49,226 nucleotides of DNA. It comes from an uncultured Lachnospiraceae bacterium (lineage in GTDB: Bacteria; Bacillota; Clostridia; Lachnospirales; Lachnospiraceae). Below, piece after piece: positions 17,935 to 26,188 of this stretch. The translations under genes and the position numbers were made by a program. Under the pieces are notes generated by a model. It was not told where the DNA came from, searched no databases, and worked only from the letters and a program-made list of their open reading frames with translations. The stretch covers positions 9,875 to 59,100 of the forward strand of contig CAJTMB010000020.1 of NCBI GenBank assembly GCA_910577105.1, written 5' to 3'. Position 1 is the first letter of the stretch, and each line of letters opens with the position of its first letter.

Positions 17935-17952
17935 CCGCTTCGCTCGGCAAAT

Positions 17953-18007
17953 GGATAATCGGCCTTTCGCCAGACCGCAGGGCGGTTTGGCGAGAGGCTG
18001 ATTATCC
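17953..18007. repeat. 55-bp imperfect palindrome
   Basis: GGATAATC at 17953 pairs with GATTATCC ending at 18007. Inner blocks GCCT/AGGC, TCGCCA/TGGCGA and ACCGC/GCGGT continue the stem to a 3-nt AGG loop. It could be a repetitive extragenic element; I cannot tell whether other copies exist. Confidence 0.75.
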
Positions 18008-18084
18008 GCTTGCCTCTGCCCTTTGCGGATATTATACCCTAAATGGGTTGGTAAATAAAGGGTTTTCTTTTTTATTTAGAATTG

Positions 18085-18115
18085 TTAACAAAATGTTTGG
18101 GTTTTATGCTATACT
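18085..18115 (+). promoter_or_regulatory. Probable promoter of the YigZ-family gene
   Basis: Extended -10 TGC-TATACT (18107-18115) with a weak TTAACA (18085-18090) at 19-bp spacing. Confidence 0.45.
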
Positions 18116-18159
18116 TTTTTAGAATGGATTTGAATAAATGGCCGGAGAGGTGTGAGGGT

Positions 18160-18792
18160 ATGCAGGGAGCGTATCGTGTTATAATTGAGGAGGGAGAAGG
18201 GGAAATTGTGGAGAAGAAATCCCGCTTCCTCGCAACGGTAAAAAGGGTGGAGAGTGAAGAAGCCGCCGTTTCTTTTATCGACGCCATGAAAAAGAAATAC
18301 TGGGACGCTTCCCATAATTGTTCTGCTTTTGTGGTTGGGGAAAAAGGGGAACTGACGCGGTGCAGTGACGACGGGGAGCCGTCGGGCACGGCGGGCAGAC
18401 CCATGCTGGAGGTTTTGCTGGGTGAAAATATCCGTAATGTTGCGGTGGTTGTCACAAGGTATTTTGGCGGCACGCTTCTTGGGACGGGAGGGCTGGTAAG
18501 GGCTTATACCCAGGCGGTCAAAGAAGGCATTGCCCATTGCAAAACCGGCACGATGCGCGCCGGGGTCAGGATGCGGGTGGATACGGATTACAACAATATA
18601 GGCAAAATACTGTATCTGCTGGGAGCAAGGGGCATAGAACCCGAGAAAAGCAGTTATACGGACGTTGTACAGCTTCAGCTTTTGTTCCCCGCCGAATGGA
18701 AAGAGCCGTTATCCGCTGAACTCACGGAAGCCACCTCCGGAAAAGCCGGAATAGAAATACTGGAAGAAGTTTCTTACATTGACAAAGCGTAA
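18160..18792 (+). CDS. YigZ/IMPACT (UPF0029) family protein (210 aa)
   Basis: The N-terminal domain carries the family signature around KKSRFLATVKRVESEEAA, DASHNCSAFVVG, SDDGEPSGTAGRPMLEVL and VVVTRYFGGTLLGTGGLVRA. The C-terminal 60 residues are the DUF1949-type ferredoxin-like domain. The family is linked to translation control in eukaryotes (IMPACT); the bacterial role is unclear. ATG 18160, 9 nt after GGAGAGG, gives the usual family length; an upstream in-frame ATG at 18124 would add 12 residues. Confidence 0.9.
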   Translation: MQGAYRVIIEEGEGEIVEKKSRFLATVKRVESEEAAVSFIDAMKKKYWDASHNCSAFVVGEKGELTRCSDDGEPSGTAGRPMLEVLLGENIRNVAVVVTRYFGGTLLGTGGLVRAYTQAVKEGIAHCKTGTMRAGVRMRVDTDYNNIGKILYLLGARGIEPEKSSYTDVVQLQLLFPAEWKEPLSAELTEATSGKAGIEILEEVSYIDKA

Positions 18793-18836
18793 AGACGTGT
18801 TACAATAATTTTTGTAGTGTTGGGGGTATTACCGTA

Positions 18837-19202
18837 TGGAAATCATAGCATATGAAATGAAATATATGAAAGATGATATTGAAAAAATAATGTCTTGTGT
18901 ATTCCATTTGAGCGGAAATATTTTCAACAATATACGAAAATATATAATAATTGCTTTTATGAAATGAGACAATATCTTGATATCGAGCCATATAATTTTT
19001 TAAGTGATTACAAACAAATCAGTGAAAAAAGTAAGGATATTTTTCTGCTTATAAATAATTAAGAAGAAATAATTGGTTCTGTTGCATGTTATGGAAATGA
19101 AATAGCTGATTTTCGTTACATGTTGCCAAATGGAATGAACAAGCTCTGATGCTATACAAAAAAGTTGGATTTGATATTACAAGTGTTGAGAGGGTACGAT
19201 AA
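18837..19202 (+). pseudogene. Broken GNAT N-acetyltransferase gene
   Basis: Pieces in changing frames read as a GNAT enzyme. It starts MEIIAYEMKYMKDDIEKIM, shifts frame near 18900 into a helical stretch (RKYFQQYTKIYNN), meets a TAA near 19061, continues with EEIIGSVACYGNEIADF, then jumps to ALMLYKKVGFDITSVERVR at the end. The acetyl-CoA binding core between the last two pieces is deleted. At least one frameshift, one stop and one deletion make it non-functional. The composition is more AT-rich than the genes on both sides. Confidence 0.7.
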
Positions 19203-19275
19203 ATTTCAGTACACCGGCACAGCAATTTGTTTTTTGTTACAAATCAATTCTCCTATTGGAAAGGTGGTGGTTTTT

Positions 19276-19389
19276 ATGAAGTCGCACAGTAAGAAACATG
19301 GCACAGACAACCCTCTTCCTGCCCGATGCATGAAGACCACTTTTACAACTAAAGGAGAATTACCATGGATGAAATCAAGGAATTGTTGA
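19276..19389 (+). CDS. Possible leader peptide before mgtE (37 aa)
   Basis: ATG 19276 follows AAGGTGG and the frame runs over the mgtE start, ending at 19389. The peptide begins MKSHSKKHGTDNPLP and is basic. Leader peptides control some magnesium transporter genes, but nothing here proves translation. I found no M-box consensus in the 160 nt before mgtE. Confidence 0.25.
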   Translation: MKSHSKKHGTDNPLPARCMKTTFTTKGELPWMKSRNC

Positions 19390-20699
19390 CCACCCGCCAG
19401 TATACTTCCCTGCGCCAGAAAATGGCGGAGATGAATGATGCGGATGTCGCGGTGCTTCTGGACGGACTGGAAGAAGAGGATATGCTCAAGGTCTTCAGGA
19501 TTCTTCCCAAGGATTTGGCGGCGGATGTGTTTTCCTATCTGGAGGTGGAAAACCAGCAGATGATAATCACATCACTGTCGGAAAGGGATGCCGCGAGCAT
19601 CATCGATAACCTGATGGCCGATGATGCAACCGACCTTTTGGAGGAAATGCCGGCAAGCATTGTGAAAAAACTGCTTGCCAATGCAAGTCCCGAAACCAGA
19701 AGGGATATCAACCATCTGTTACGCTACCCGGAAGAATCAGCGGGAAGCATCATGACGGTGGAGTATGTGGATTTAAAAGAAAACCTCACAGTGGAGGAAG
19801 CCATTGCCCGCATACGCAAGGTGGGAGTGGATTCGGAAACCATCAATATCTGCTATGTGCTGGATTCACAGAGAAAGCTGCTTGGCACGGTTGCGCTGCG
19901 TTACCTGCTTCTTAGTTCCCCGGAGGAGATTATCGGGGATATCATGCATGAAAATGTCATTGCACTGAATACCATGACAGACCAGGAAGAGGCGGCGGCC
20001 AAGTTTAAAAAGTACGATTTCACTACCATGCCGGTTGTGGACAATGAAAACAGGCTTGTGGGCATTATCACCGTCGACGATATCGTGGACATCATGGAAG
20101 AAGAGGCCACGGAAGATATTGAAAAGATGGCGGCTATCGTGCCTTCGGACAAGCCCTATATCAAAACAGGCGTGTTTGAGACATTTAAAAAAAGGATTCC
20201 ATGGCTTTTACTGCTCATGGTGTCCGCTACGTTTACCGGACAGATTATCGGGCATTTTGAGGATGCTTTAAGTATCTGTACGGTTCTTACCATGTTTATT
20301 CCCATGCTGATGGATACGGGCGGCAATGCGGGCGGACAGGCCAGCGTCACTGTGATTCGCGGTCTTTCATTGGGAGAAATCGGGTATCGGGATACTTTCC
20401 GTATCATCTGGAAGGAGGCGCGCGTGGCGCTTTTGTGCGGCATTACGCTGGCGGCAGCCAATTTTGTAAAGCTGATGCTGCTTGACAGGGTGGGGCTTAT
20501 GGTGTCTTTGGTTGTCTGCCTGACCCTTGTGGTTGCCGTACTGATTGCCAAACTGATTGGCTGTACGCTGCCGGTGCTTGCAAAAAGACTGGGGCTGGAC
20601 CCGGCTGTGATGGCAAGTCCTTTTATCACCACTATTGTGGACGCTCTTTCCTTGATGGTTTATTTTCAGTTTGCATCCGGTCTGCTGGGATTGCAATGA
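19365..20699 (+). CDS. mgtE: MgtE magnesium transporter (444 aa)
   Basis: Magnesium channel of the inner membrane gated by cytoplasmic Mg. The N-terminal domain (about 1-125) is acidic with LLEEMPASIVKKLL. Two CBS domains follow (about 130-255), with DFTTMPVVDNENRLVGIITV. The C-terminal membrane part has five hydrophobic segments and the family pore signature MLMDTGGNAGGQASVTVIRG. AAAGGAG lies 9 nt before the ATG. The stop codon overlaps the unused ATG of the next gene, so mgtE and the MATE transporter form an operon. Confidence 0.93.
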   Translation: MDEIKELLTTRQYTSLRQKMAEMNDADVAVLLDGLEEEDMLKVFRILPKDLAADVFSYLEVENQQMIITSLSERDAASIIDNLMADDATDLLEEMPASIVKKLLANASPETRRDINHLLRYPEESAGSIMTVEYVDLKENLTVEEAIARIRKVGVDSETINICYVLDSQRKLLGTVALRYLLLSSPEEIIGDIMHENVIALNTMTDQEEAAAKFKKYDFTTMPVVDNENRLVGIITVDDIVDIMEEEATEDIEKMAAIVPSDKPYIKTGVFETFKKRIPWLLLLMVSATFTGQIIGHFEDALSICTVLTMFIPMLMDTGGNAGGQASVTVIRGLSLGEIGYRDTFRIIWKEARVALLCGITLAAANFVKLMLLDRVGLMVSLVVCLTLVVAVLIAKLIGCTLPVLAKRLGLDPAVMASPFITTIVDALSLMVYFQFASGLLGLQ

Positions 20700-20713
20700 C
20701 AGGAGGTTTTCAG

Positions 20714-22090
20714 TTGGAAACAGAACAGAATCAGAATAACAAATTGGGCACGGAGCCTGTGGCAAAGTTATTATTCAGCCTTGCGCTGCCGGCGATTGCC
20801 GCCCAGATTATCAATTTGCTTTACAACGTAATTGACAGAATTTATATAGGTCATATACCCGGAGAGGGCTCCCTTGCCCTGACAGGTGTGGGCGTTACGT
20901 TTCCGGTGCTTATGCTGGTATCCGCTTTTGCGGCTCTGATTGGGTTTGGGGGCGCTCCCCGGGCGGCAATCGCCATGGGAAAACAGGATAAAGATGCGGC
21001 GGAAGAAATCCTCGGAAGCTGCGTGGCAACCCTGTTGTTTTTGTCTGTTGTACTGACGATTGTTTTCTTTGTTTTTGCAGAACCGATTTTAAAAGCTTTT
21101 GGCGCAAGCGGGGAAACTATAGGATATGCCCTTGACTATATCCGCATATATGTGCTTGGAACGGCTTTTGTGCAGGTTACCACAGGTCTGAATGCATTCA
21201 TTACCTCCCAGGGGTTTGCCACTACCGCCATGAAAACAGTTATGATTGGGGCGGGTCTGAATCTGGTGCTTGACCCGGTGTTTATTTTTGGCTTTTCCAT
21301 GGGCGTGAAAGGGGCAGCCATTGCAACCGTCCTTTCACAGGCGGTTTCGGCAGTGTGGGTGCTTGCTTTTTTGTCGGGGAAAAAGACCATTTTGAAGATA
21401 AGCCGAAAGAATTTAAAGATAAGGTTTGGTGTGATTGGGCCGGTGCTGGCATTGGGTGTGTCGCCGTTTATCATGCAGGCAACTGAAAGCGTTCTGTCGG
21501 TATGCTTTAACACTTCCCTGTTAAAATACGGCGGCAATCTGGCGGTAGGCGCCATGACCATATTGAGCAGCGTCATGCAGGCGGCCATGATGCCCATTCA
21601 GGGTATGAGCCAGGGTATGACGCCCATAGTAAGCTACAATTACGGCGCGCAAAAGATGGACAGGGTGCGGCAGGCATTTCTGATTACGCTTGCCACCTGC
21701 TTAGGATATACCTTTTTACTCTGGCTTGTTGCCATGCTGGCGCCGCAGGTGCTTGCCAGAATCTTTACGCCGGATGAAACTCTTGTGGAGTACTGCTCGT
21801 GGGCAATGCGGATTTACATGGCGGGCTCCTGTATTTTTGGCGCGCAGATTGCCTGCCAGCAGACTTTTGTGGCAATGGGAAAGGCCGTTCATTCCCTGTT
21901 TCTGGCAGTGCTCCGTAAGCTGATGTTGTTGATACCGTTTATTTACTTTTTGCCTAAAGTACTGGAGGATAAGGTCTTTGCCGTTTTTCTGGCGGAGCCG
22001 GTATCCGATGTGCTTGCGGTAATGACTACCGTTACTTTGTTCGGGTTCACCGTATGGAAAATGATGAACCCGAAAAAACAATTGGAATAG
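20714..22090 (+). CDS. MATE family efflux transporter (458 aa)
   Basis: Twelve-helix cation-coupled drug exporter. Typical stretches include LLFSLALPAIAAQIINLLYN and DRIYIGHI near the N-terminus and GMSQGMTPIVSYNYGA in the second half. The start is TTG 20714, with AGGAGG (20701-20706) 7 nt before it; the ATG at 20696 overlapping the mgtE stop has no ribosome site. It is read with mgtE. Its stop codon abuts the stop codon of the reverse-strand ABC gene, with no terminator between. Confidence 0.9.
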   Translation: METEQNQNNKLGTEPVAKLLFSLALPAIAAQIINLLYNVIDRIYIGHIPGEGSLALTGVGVTFPVLMLVSAFAALIGFGGAPRAAIAMGKQDKDAAEEILGSCVATLLFLSVVLTIVFFVFAEPILKAFGASGETIGYALDYIRIYVLGTAFVQVTTGLNAFITSQGFATTAMKTVMIGAGLNLVLDPVFIFGFSMGVKGAAIATVLSQAVSAVWVLAFLSGKKTILKISRKNLKIRFGVIGPVLALGVSPFIMQATESVLSVCFNTSLLKYGGNLAVGAMTILSSVMQAAMMPIQGMSQGMTPIVSYNYGAQKMDRVRQAFLITLATCLGYTFLLWLVAMLAPQVLARIFTPDETLVEYCSWAMRIYMAGSCIFGAQIACQQTFVAMGKAVHSLFLAVLRKLMLLIPFIYFLPKVLEDKVFAVFLAEPVSDVLAVMTTVTLFGFTVWKMMNPKKQLE

Positions 22091-23881
22091 TTATTGCGCT
22101 TTTAAAAAGTCGAACTGCGACATATAGAGCCTGTAATATTCCCCTTTCTTTTCCAGCAGTTCTTCGTGGGCGCCTTTCTCCAGAATGGCGCCTTTATCTA
22201 CGTACATAATGCAGTCAGCATTTTTAATGGTAGACAGTCTGTGGGCGATAATAAAGGAAGTACGTCCTTTGAGCAGGCAGTTCAAGCCCTTCTGGAGCAG
22301 GATTTCCGTCTCGGTATCGATGCTTGAAGTGGCTTCATCCAAAATGAGGATGCGGGGATTGGCAAGCAGCGCCCGCGCAAAGGAAATGAGCTGCCGTTGT
22401 CCGGCGGACAGGCGGCTTCCCCTTTCATTTACTTCCGTATGGTAGCCATTCTCCATTTCCATGATAAAATCGTGGGCGCAGACGGTTTTGGCGGCAGTGA
22501 TGACTTCTTCGTCCGTTGCGTCCATATTGCCGTAGCGGATGTTATCCATGATGGTGCCGGAAAAGATAAAGGAATCCTGCATCATAATGCCCATCTGGGT
22601 GCGCAGGGATTTTAATGTCACGCCCGAAATATCCACGCCGTCTATCAAAATCCTTCCCTCATCCACATTGTAAAAACGGCTAATCAGATTGACAATGGTG
22701 GTTTTTCCGGCGCCTGTGGGGCCTACGATGGCGTAGGATTCTCCCTGACGGACGGTAAAACTGACGTTATCCAGAATCCGGTGTCCTTCCTCATAACTGA
22801 AAGAAACCTTGTCAAACACTACTTTGCCGTATATAGGCGGCATTTCTATCGCTTCAGGCGAGTCCTTGACAAGAACGGGCTCGTCGATGGTCTCAAAAAT
22901 ACGTTCCAGATAGGAGATGGCGGTCAGCAGGGAATTGTAAAAGCCTGCCAGGGTGTTGATGGGCTGCCAGAAGCGGCCAATGTATGCGGTAAAGGCAATC
23001 AAAACGCCCACTGTAAGGGGGGCTTGGGGGGACAGAATGAAACGCACCCCCAAAACATAAATGAAAGAGGTGGTGACGGTGGAGATAATATCCACGCTGG
23101 GTCCCATGGTAAAGTTAAATTTTACCGCGCGCATCCATGCCGAGCGGTATGTACTGCTCAGGTGATTAAAAATGCCGCTGTTTTTTTCCTCGCGCACAAA
23201 CGACTGGGTAACCCGGATGCCATTGATGCTTTCCGCAATATAGGCGTTCAGATTGGACTGCTTGTTGCTCTGTATCTGCCATGCCCTTCGCTGCCTTCTT
23301 TTGATAAAGACAATGACCAGGGCAAGCACCGGCAGGCCGCAAAGGCAGATTAGCGTCAGCCGCACATCCAGCGCAAGCATGAAAAAGAGGATGAAAAACA
23401 GGTTGCACAAATCCGTGAAGGTGTTGACAATGCCGTTGCTGAGCAAATCGCTCAGACTGTTCACATAGTTGACCACGCGCACCTGTATTTTGCCGTGGGG
23501 CCTGTCGTCATAGTAGGAAAAAGGCAGTTCCTGTAAGCGGCAGAAAATGTCGGAGCGCAAATCGTGGACGATATTTTGGCCGATAACGCTCATATTTTTG
23601 ATTTTCATACGCAGTGAAAAGGCGGAATACAGGGCTATGAGCAGAGTCAGGCAGCTGTAAAATATAATTGCGCCCATGTTCTTTTCCGGGATGCAGACGT
23701 CCATAATCCGCTGGAAAAAGATGGGAACCAGCATGGTGAGCGCGGAGGAGGAGAGCATCAGGGCCACCACCAGAAGCATCTGTTTTTTATAAGGCGCTAT
23801 GTATCCGGCAAGGCGTTTTAACTGGTTTATGTCGAAGCTGTCTTCCAGCACTTCGTCCATGTCATATCTGTTTCTTGCCAT
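22091..23881 (-). CDS. ABC exporter subunit with complete ATPase site (596 aa)
   Basis: Half-transporter with a membrane domain (about 1-340) and an ATPase domain with Walker A GPTGAGKTT (387-395), signature LSAGQRQ (491-497), Walker B ILILDEATSSID and switch His in IIAHRLS. It starts at ATG 23881 after AAAGGGGG and lies 1 bp after the stop of its partner gene. The pair has the layout of LmrCD/BmrCD-type heterodimers, in which this subunit brings the catalytic Glu and His. The likely role is drug or lipid export. Confidence 0.9.
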   Translation of the reverse strand: MARNRYDMDEVLEDSFDINQLKRLAGYIAPYKKQMLLVVALMLSSSALTMLVPIFFQRIMDVCIPEKNMGAIIFYSCLTLLIALYSAFSLRMKIKNMSVIGQNIVHDLRSDIFCRLQELPFSYYDDRPHGKIQVRVVNYVNSLSDLLSNGIVNTFTDLCNLFFILFFMLALDVRLTLICLCGLPVLALVIVFIKRRQRRAWQIQSNKQSNLNAYIAESINGIRVTQSFVREEKNSGIFNHLSSTYRSAWMRAVKFNFTMGPSVDIISTVTTSFIYVLGVRFILSPQAPLTVGVLIAFTAYIGRFWQPINTLAGFYNSLLTAISYLERIFETIDEPVLVKDSPEAIEMPPIYGKVVFDKVSFSYEEGHRILDNVSFTVRQGESYAIVGPTGAGKTTIVNLISRFYNVDEGRILIDGVDISGVTLKSLRTQMGIMMQDSFIFSGTIMDNIRYGNMDATDEEVITAAKTVCAHDFIMEMENGYHTEVNERGSRLSAGQRQLISFARALLANPRILILDEATSSIDTETEILLQKGLNCLLKGRTSFIIAHRLSTIKNADCIMYVDKGAILEKGAHEELLEKKGEYYRLYMSQFDFLKAQ

Positions 23882-23882
23882 T

Positions 23883-25631
23883 TTAACGGCCCCCTTTCTG
23901 TAAAAATTCCTCGGGAATTTCCCCGTACTGGTTGGAAAAAGCGGCGGCATAGTAGCCGTTTTGGGCAAGCAGCGATTCGTGGGTTCCCTGTTCAATTATC
24001 CGGCCTTTATCCATTACAAGAATTAAATCGGCATCTTTTATGGAAGAGATGCGGTAGGCAATGATAAAAATCGTGCAGTTCTTTTCTATGTTTTTTAACT
24101 GTTTCTGTATGTAGCTTTCCGTTTCCATGTCCACAGCGGAGGTGGTATCATCCAGAATCAGGATGGAGGGTTCCTTTAACAGGGCGCGTGCTAAGGAAAT
24201 GCGCTGTTTCTGCCCGCCCGAGAGTCCAACGCCGCGTTCGCCCACAATGGTGTCATATCCTTCCGGCATTGCCATGATGAAGTGGTTGGCGTCCGCCATA
24301 ATGGCGGCTTTTTTCACTTCCTCGAAGGAACAGTCCGGGCGTCCGTAGGCAATGTTGCCTTCAACGGTATCGGAAAACAAAAAGACTTCCTGCATCGCCA
24401 TGCCGATATTGTCCCGCAGGTTATAAAGGTCCATGTCGCGGACATCTGTGTTGTCCACTAAAACCTGACCGGAGGTGGCGTCATAAAAACGGCACAACAG
24501 GTTCATCACCGTGGATTTGCCGGAACCGGTGGAACCGATAATTCCCACGGTCTGTCCCGGAGATACTTTAAAATTGATGTCCATGACGATATCTTCATCA
24601 TCCGCCTTGTAGGATACATCCCTAAATTCAATCTGCCCGTTCAGTTTTTTCACTACGCCTGACGGCGGTGTTTTGACGTAGGGCTCTTCACTGTAGGTGG
24701 CATGAATTTTCTCCACGGAAGTGACGAAATTGCCGATATCGTTTACCAGCCATCCGGCCATACGCAGGGGATTGTTTAACATCCAGAGGTAGCCGTTTAC
24801 GGTTACCAGATTGCCAAGGGAGATTTCCCCATGGATAACCATGAAGCCCCCGTAAAGCATCAGGATGATATTTAAGGCATAAGCCAGTATTTCAAAAACA
24901 GGCAGGTATTTCATCCACACCCGGGAGGCGGCTATCTGTGCGGAGCGGAAAGCGTCATTTTCTTTGTTGAATTTTTCCGTTTCGTAATCTTCTTTGGAAA
25001 AAGCCCGTACCACCCGGTTTCCGCTGATGTTTTCCTGTACGAAGGCATTCAAGGAAGAAAAACAGTTCCGGTTTCTCTGAAAGGCCGGTTTGACCTCTTT
25101 GGACTGCAGATAGGTGGTGAAAGCCGTAAAAGGAAGCACCACCAGCATACAGAGCGCCAGCTTTACATTGACGGTAAAAACCATGGACAGGGCAAAACCG
25201 AACAAAAGGATGCTTTCATAAGAAATATAGATGACATAGGCAACAAAATGCCGGATGGCCTCCATGTCCCCTGTCTGCCGGCTCATCAAATCACCGGTCC
25301 TTTTTTTGTTGTAAAAATTGAAGTCCTCCTGCAAAAGCTTCCGGTATACTTTGTCGCGCATATCGTACAGAAGCCCCTGCGAGGCCGTTTCAAACACAAC
25401 CTGATAGAGAAAACGCATGACGCCGCGCAGGACGACAACGCCCAGCATACAGGCGATTAGGGGCAGCAGCAAATCATAGGCTTCCCCTAAAATAACATTG
25501 TCCACTATCAGACCGGAAATATAAGGATTTACAATATTGAGCGCGGTGATAAAAGTGGTAAGGATAAGCCCGAATATCATCTGTTTTTTGTATTTTTTCA
25601 AAAACCCGAAAAACCATTTCATTGGTGTCAT
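23883..25631 (-). CDS. ABC exporter subunit with degenerate ATPase site (582 aa)
   Basis: First gene of the reverse-strand pair, started at ATG 25631 after AGGAGG. Walker A GSTGSGKST (366-374) and signature LSGGQKQ are intact. Walker B ends in Asp494-Asp495 (LILDDTTSAVD), so the catalytic Glu is Asp, and the switch His is replaced by Tyr526 (IIAYRISS). These two changes define the degenerate site of heterodimeric exporters such as LmrC or TM287; the partner has the normal residues. The divergent AraC gene may regulate it. Confidence 0.9.
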   Translation of the reverse strand: MTPMKWFFGFLKKYKKQMIFGLILTTFITALNIVNPYISGLIVDNVILGEAYDLLLPLIACMLGVVVLRGVMRFLYQVVFETASQGLLYDMRDKVYRKLLQEDFNFYNKKRTGDLMSRQTGDMEAIRHFVAYVIYISYESILLFGFALSMVFTVNVKLALCMLVVLPFTAFTTYLQSKEVKPAFQRNRNCFSSLNAFVQENISGNRVVRAFSKEDYETEKFNKENDAFRSAQIAASRVWMKYLPVFEILAYALNIILMLYGGFMVIHGEISLGNLVTVNGYLWMLNNPLRMAGWLVNDIGNFVTSVEKIHATYSEEPYVKTPPSGVVKKLNGQIEFRDVSYKADDEDIVMDINFKVSPGQTVGIIGSTGSGKSTVMNLLCRFYDATSGQVLVDNTDVRDMDLYNLRDNIGMAMQEVFLFSDTVEGNIAYGRPDCSFEEVKKAAIMADANHFIMAMPEGYDTIVGERGVGLSGGQKQRISLARALLKEPSILILDDTTSAVDMETESYIQKQLKNIEKNCTIFIIAYRISSIKDADLILVMDKGRIIEQGTHESLLAQNGYYAAAFSNQYGEIPEEFLQKGGR

Positions 25632-25669
25632 GGCAAACCTCCTGTAAAAAGGGTACTTTTCTTATCTTA

Positions 25670-25717
25670 GCATTCCTTGTAAAAAAGGAAATGGAGTATC
25701 TTGTGGCATTCCTGTAT
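25670..25717. promoter_or_regulatory. Direct repeat upstream of the ABC operon, candidate regulator site
   Basis: GCATTCCTTGTA (25670-25681) and GCATTCCTGTAT (25706-25717) are spaced 36 bp apart, before the reverse-strand ABC genes. AraC-family regulators often bind direct repeats, and one is encoded divergently nearby. The link is inferred. Confidence 0.35.
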
Positions 25718-25757
25718 CTTTTTGCAAAGGTGAGGGGGCGGGGCGGCAGGCAGGGGA

Positions 25758-25924
25758 TTTTTCGGCCAGCAGGCGGGGGCGGCATATCTGTATCCACCGG
25801 GGCACGTTTGCACTCTTAAAGAGGCGTAGTGGTACTAGGTTTGCAAAAAACGCAAACCAAGGACCAACGCCTCTTTAACGGCCCCTTATGGATACAGATA
25901 TGCCGCCCCCGCCTGCCGAAAAAA
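25758..25924. repeat. 167-bp nested palindromic element A
   Basis: Outer arm GGCGGGGGCGGCATATCTGT (within 25758-25796) pairs with the arm at 25889-25924, ending in TTTTT/AAAAAA. The middle stem is TTAAAGAGGCG (25816-25826) with CGCCTCTTTAA (25868-25878). The tip is GGTTTGC (25838-25844) with GCAAACC (25852-25858). The whole segment can fold into one long interrupted hairpin. No protein frame explains it. Confidence 0.85.
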
Positions 25925-25950
25925 TTCAGGTAGTAGAAAACTGTATTTTA

Positions 25951-25959
25951 TGGTATAGT
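25951..25959 (+). promoter_or_regulatory. Extended -10 promoter of the AraC gene
   Basis: TGG-TATAGT at 25951-25959. No clear -35 box. It would place palindromic element B inside the 5' untranslated region. Confidence 0.4.
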
Positions 25960-25997
25960 TAAGAATAGTTATCTATCAATAATGGCTAAACTCTTTT

Positions 25998-26160
25998 TGC
26001 TGTATCCGAATTGTGCGCATGGTATATTCCATAAGCAGGCTCTGGAAAAACGCCGGTGCTTGGCGAGGTATTTTCGAGCTTAGCACCGCTGCGTTTTTCC
26101 CGAAGCGGGAGCGTGCCTGTGTTGGAATATACCATGTGTACAATGACAACAGCACAGCAA
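25998..26160. repeat. 163-bp nested palindromic element B
   Basis: TTGCTGT at 25998 pairs with ACAGCAA ending 26160. ATTGT (26010-26014) pairs with ACAAT (26140-26144), and CATGGTATATTCCA (26018-26031) with TGGAATATACCATG (26123-26136). Inner blocks include GGAAAAACGC with GCGTTTTTCC and GGTGCT with AGCACC. It lies just before the AraC gene and is nearly as long as element A. Confidence 0.8.
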
Positions 26161-26188
26161 CTATCCATAAAGAAAGGTGGGAGTATTT

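Noticed and set aside
19203..19364. M-box magnesium riboswitch before mgtE
   Set aside because: The 160-nt leader is too short and lacks the conserved M-box segments.
20696..20713. ATG 20696 as start of the MATE gene
   Set aside because: It has no ribosome site, while AGGAGG is ideally placed for TTG 20714.
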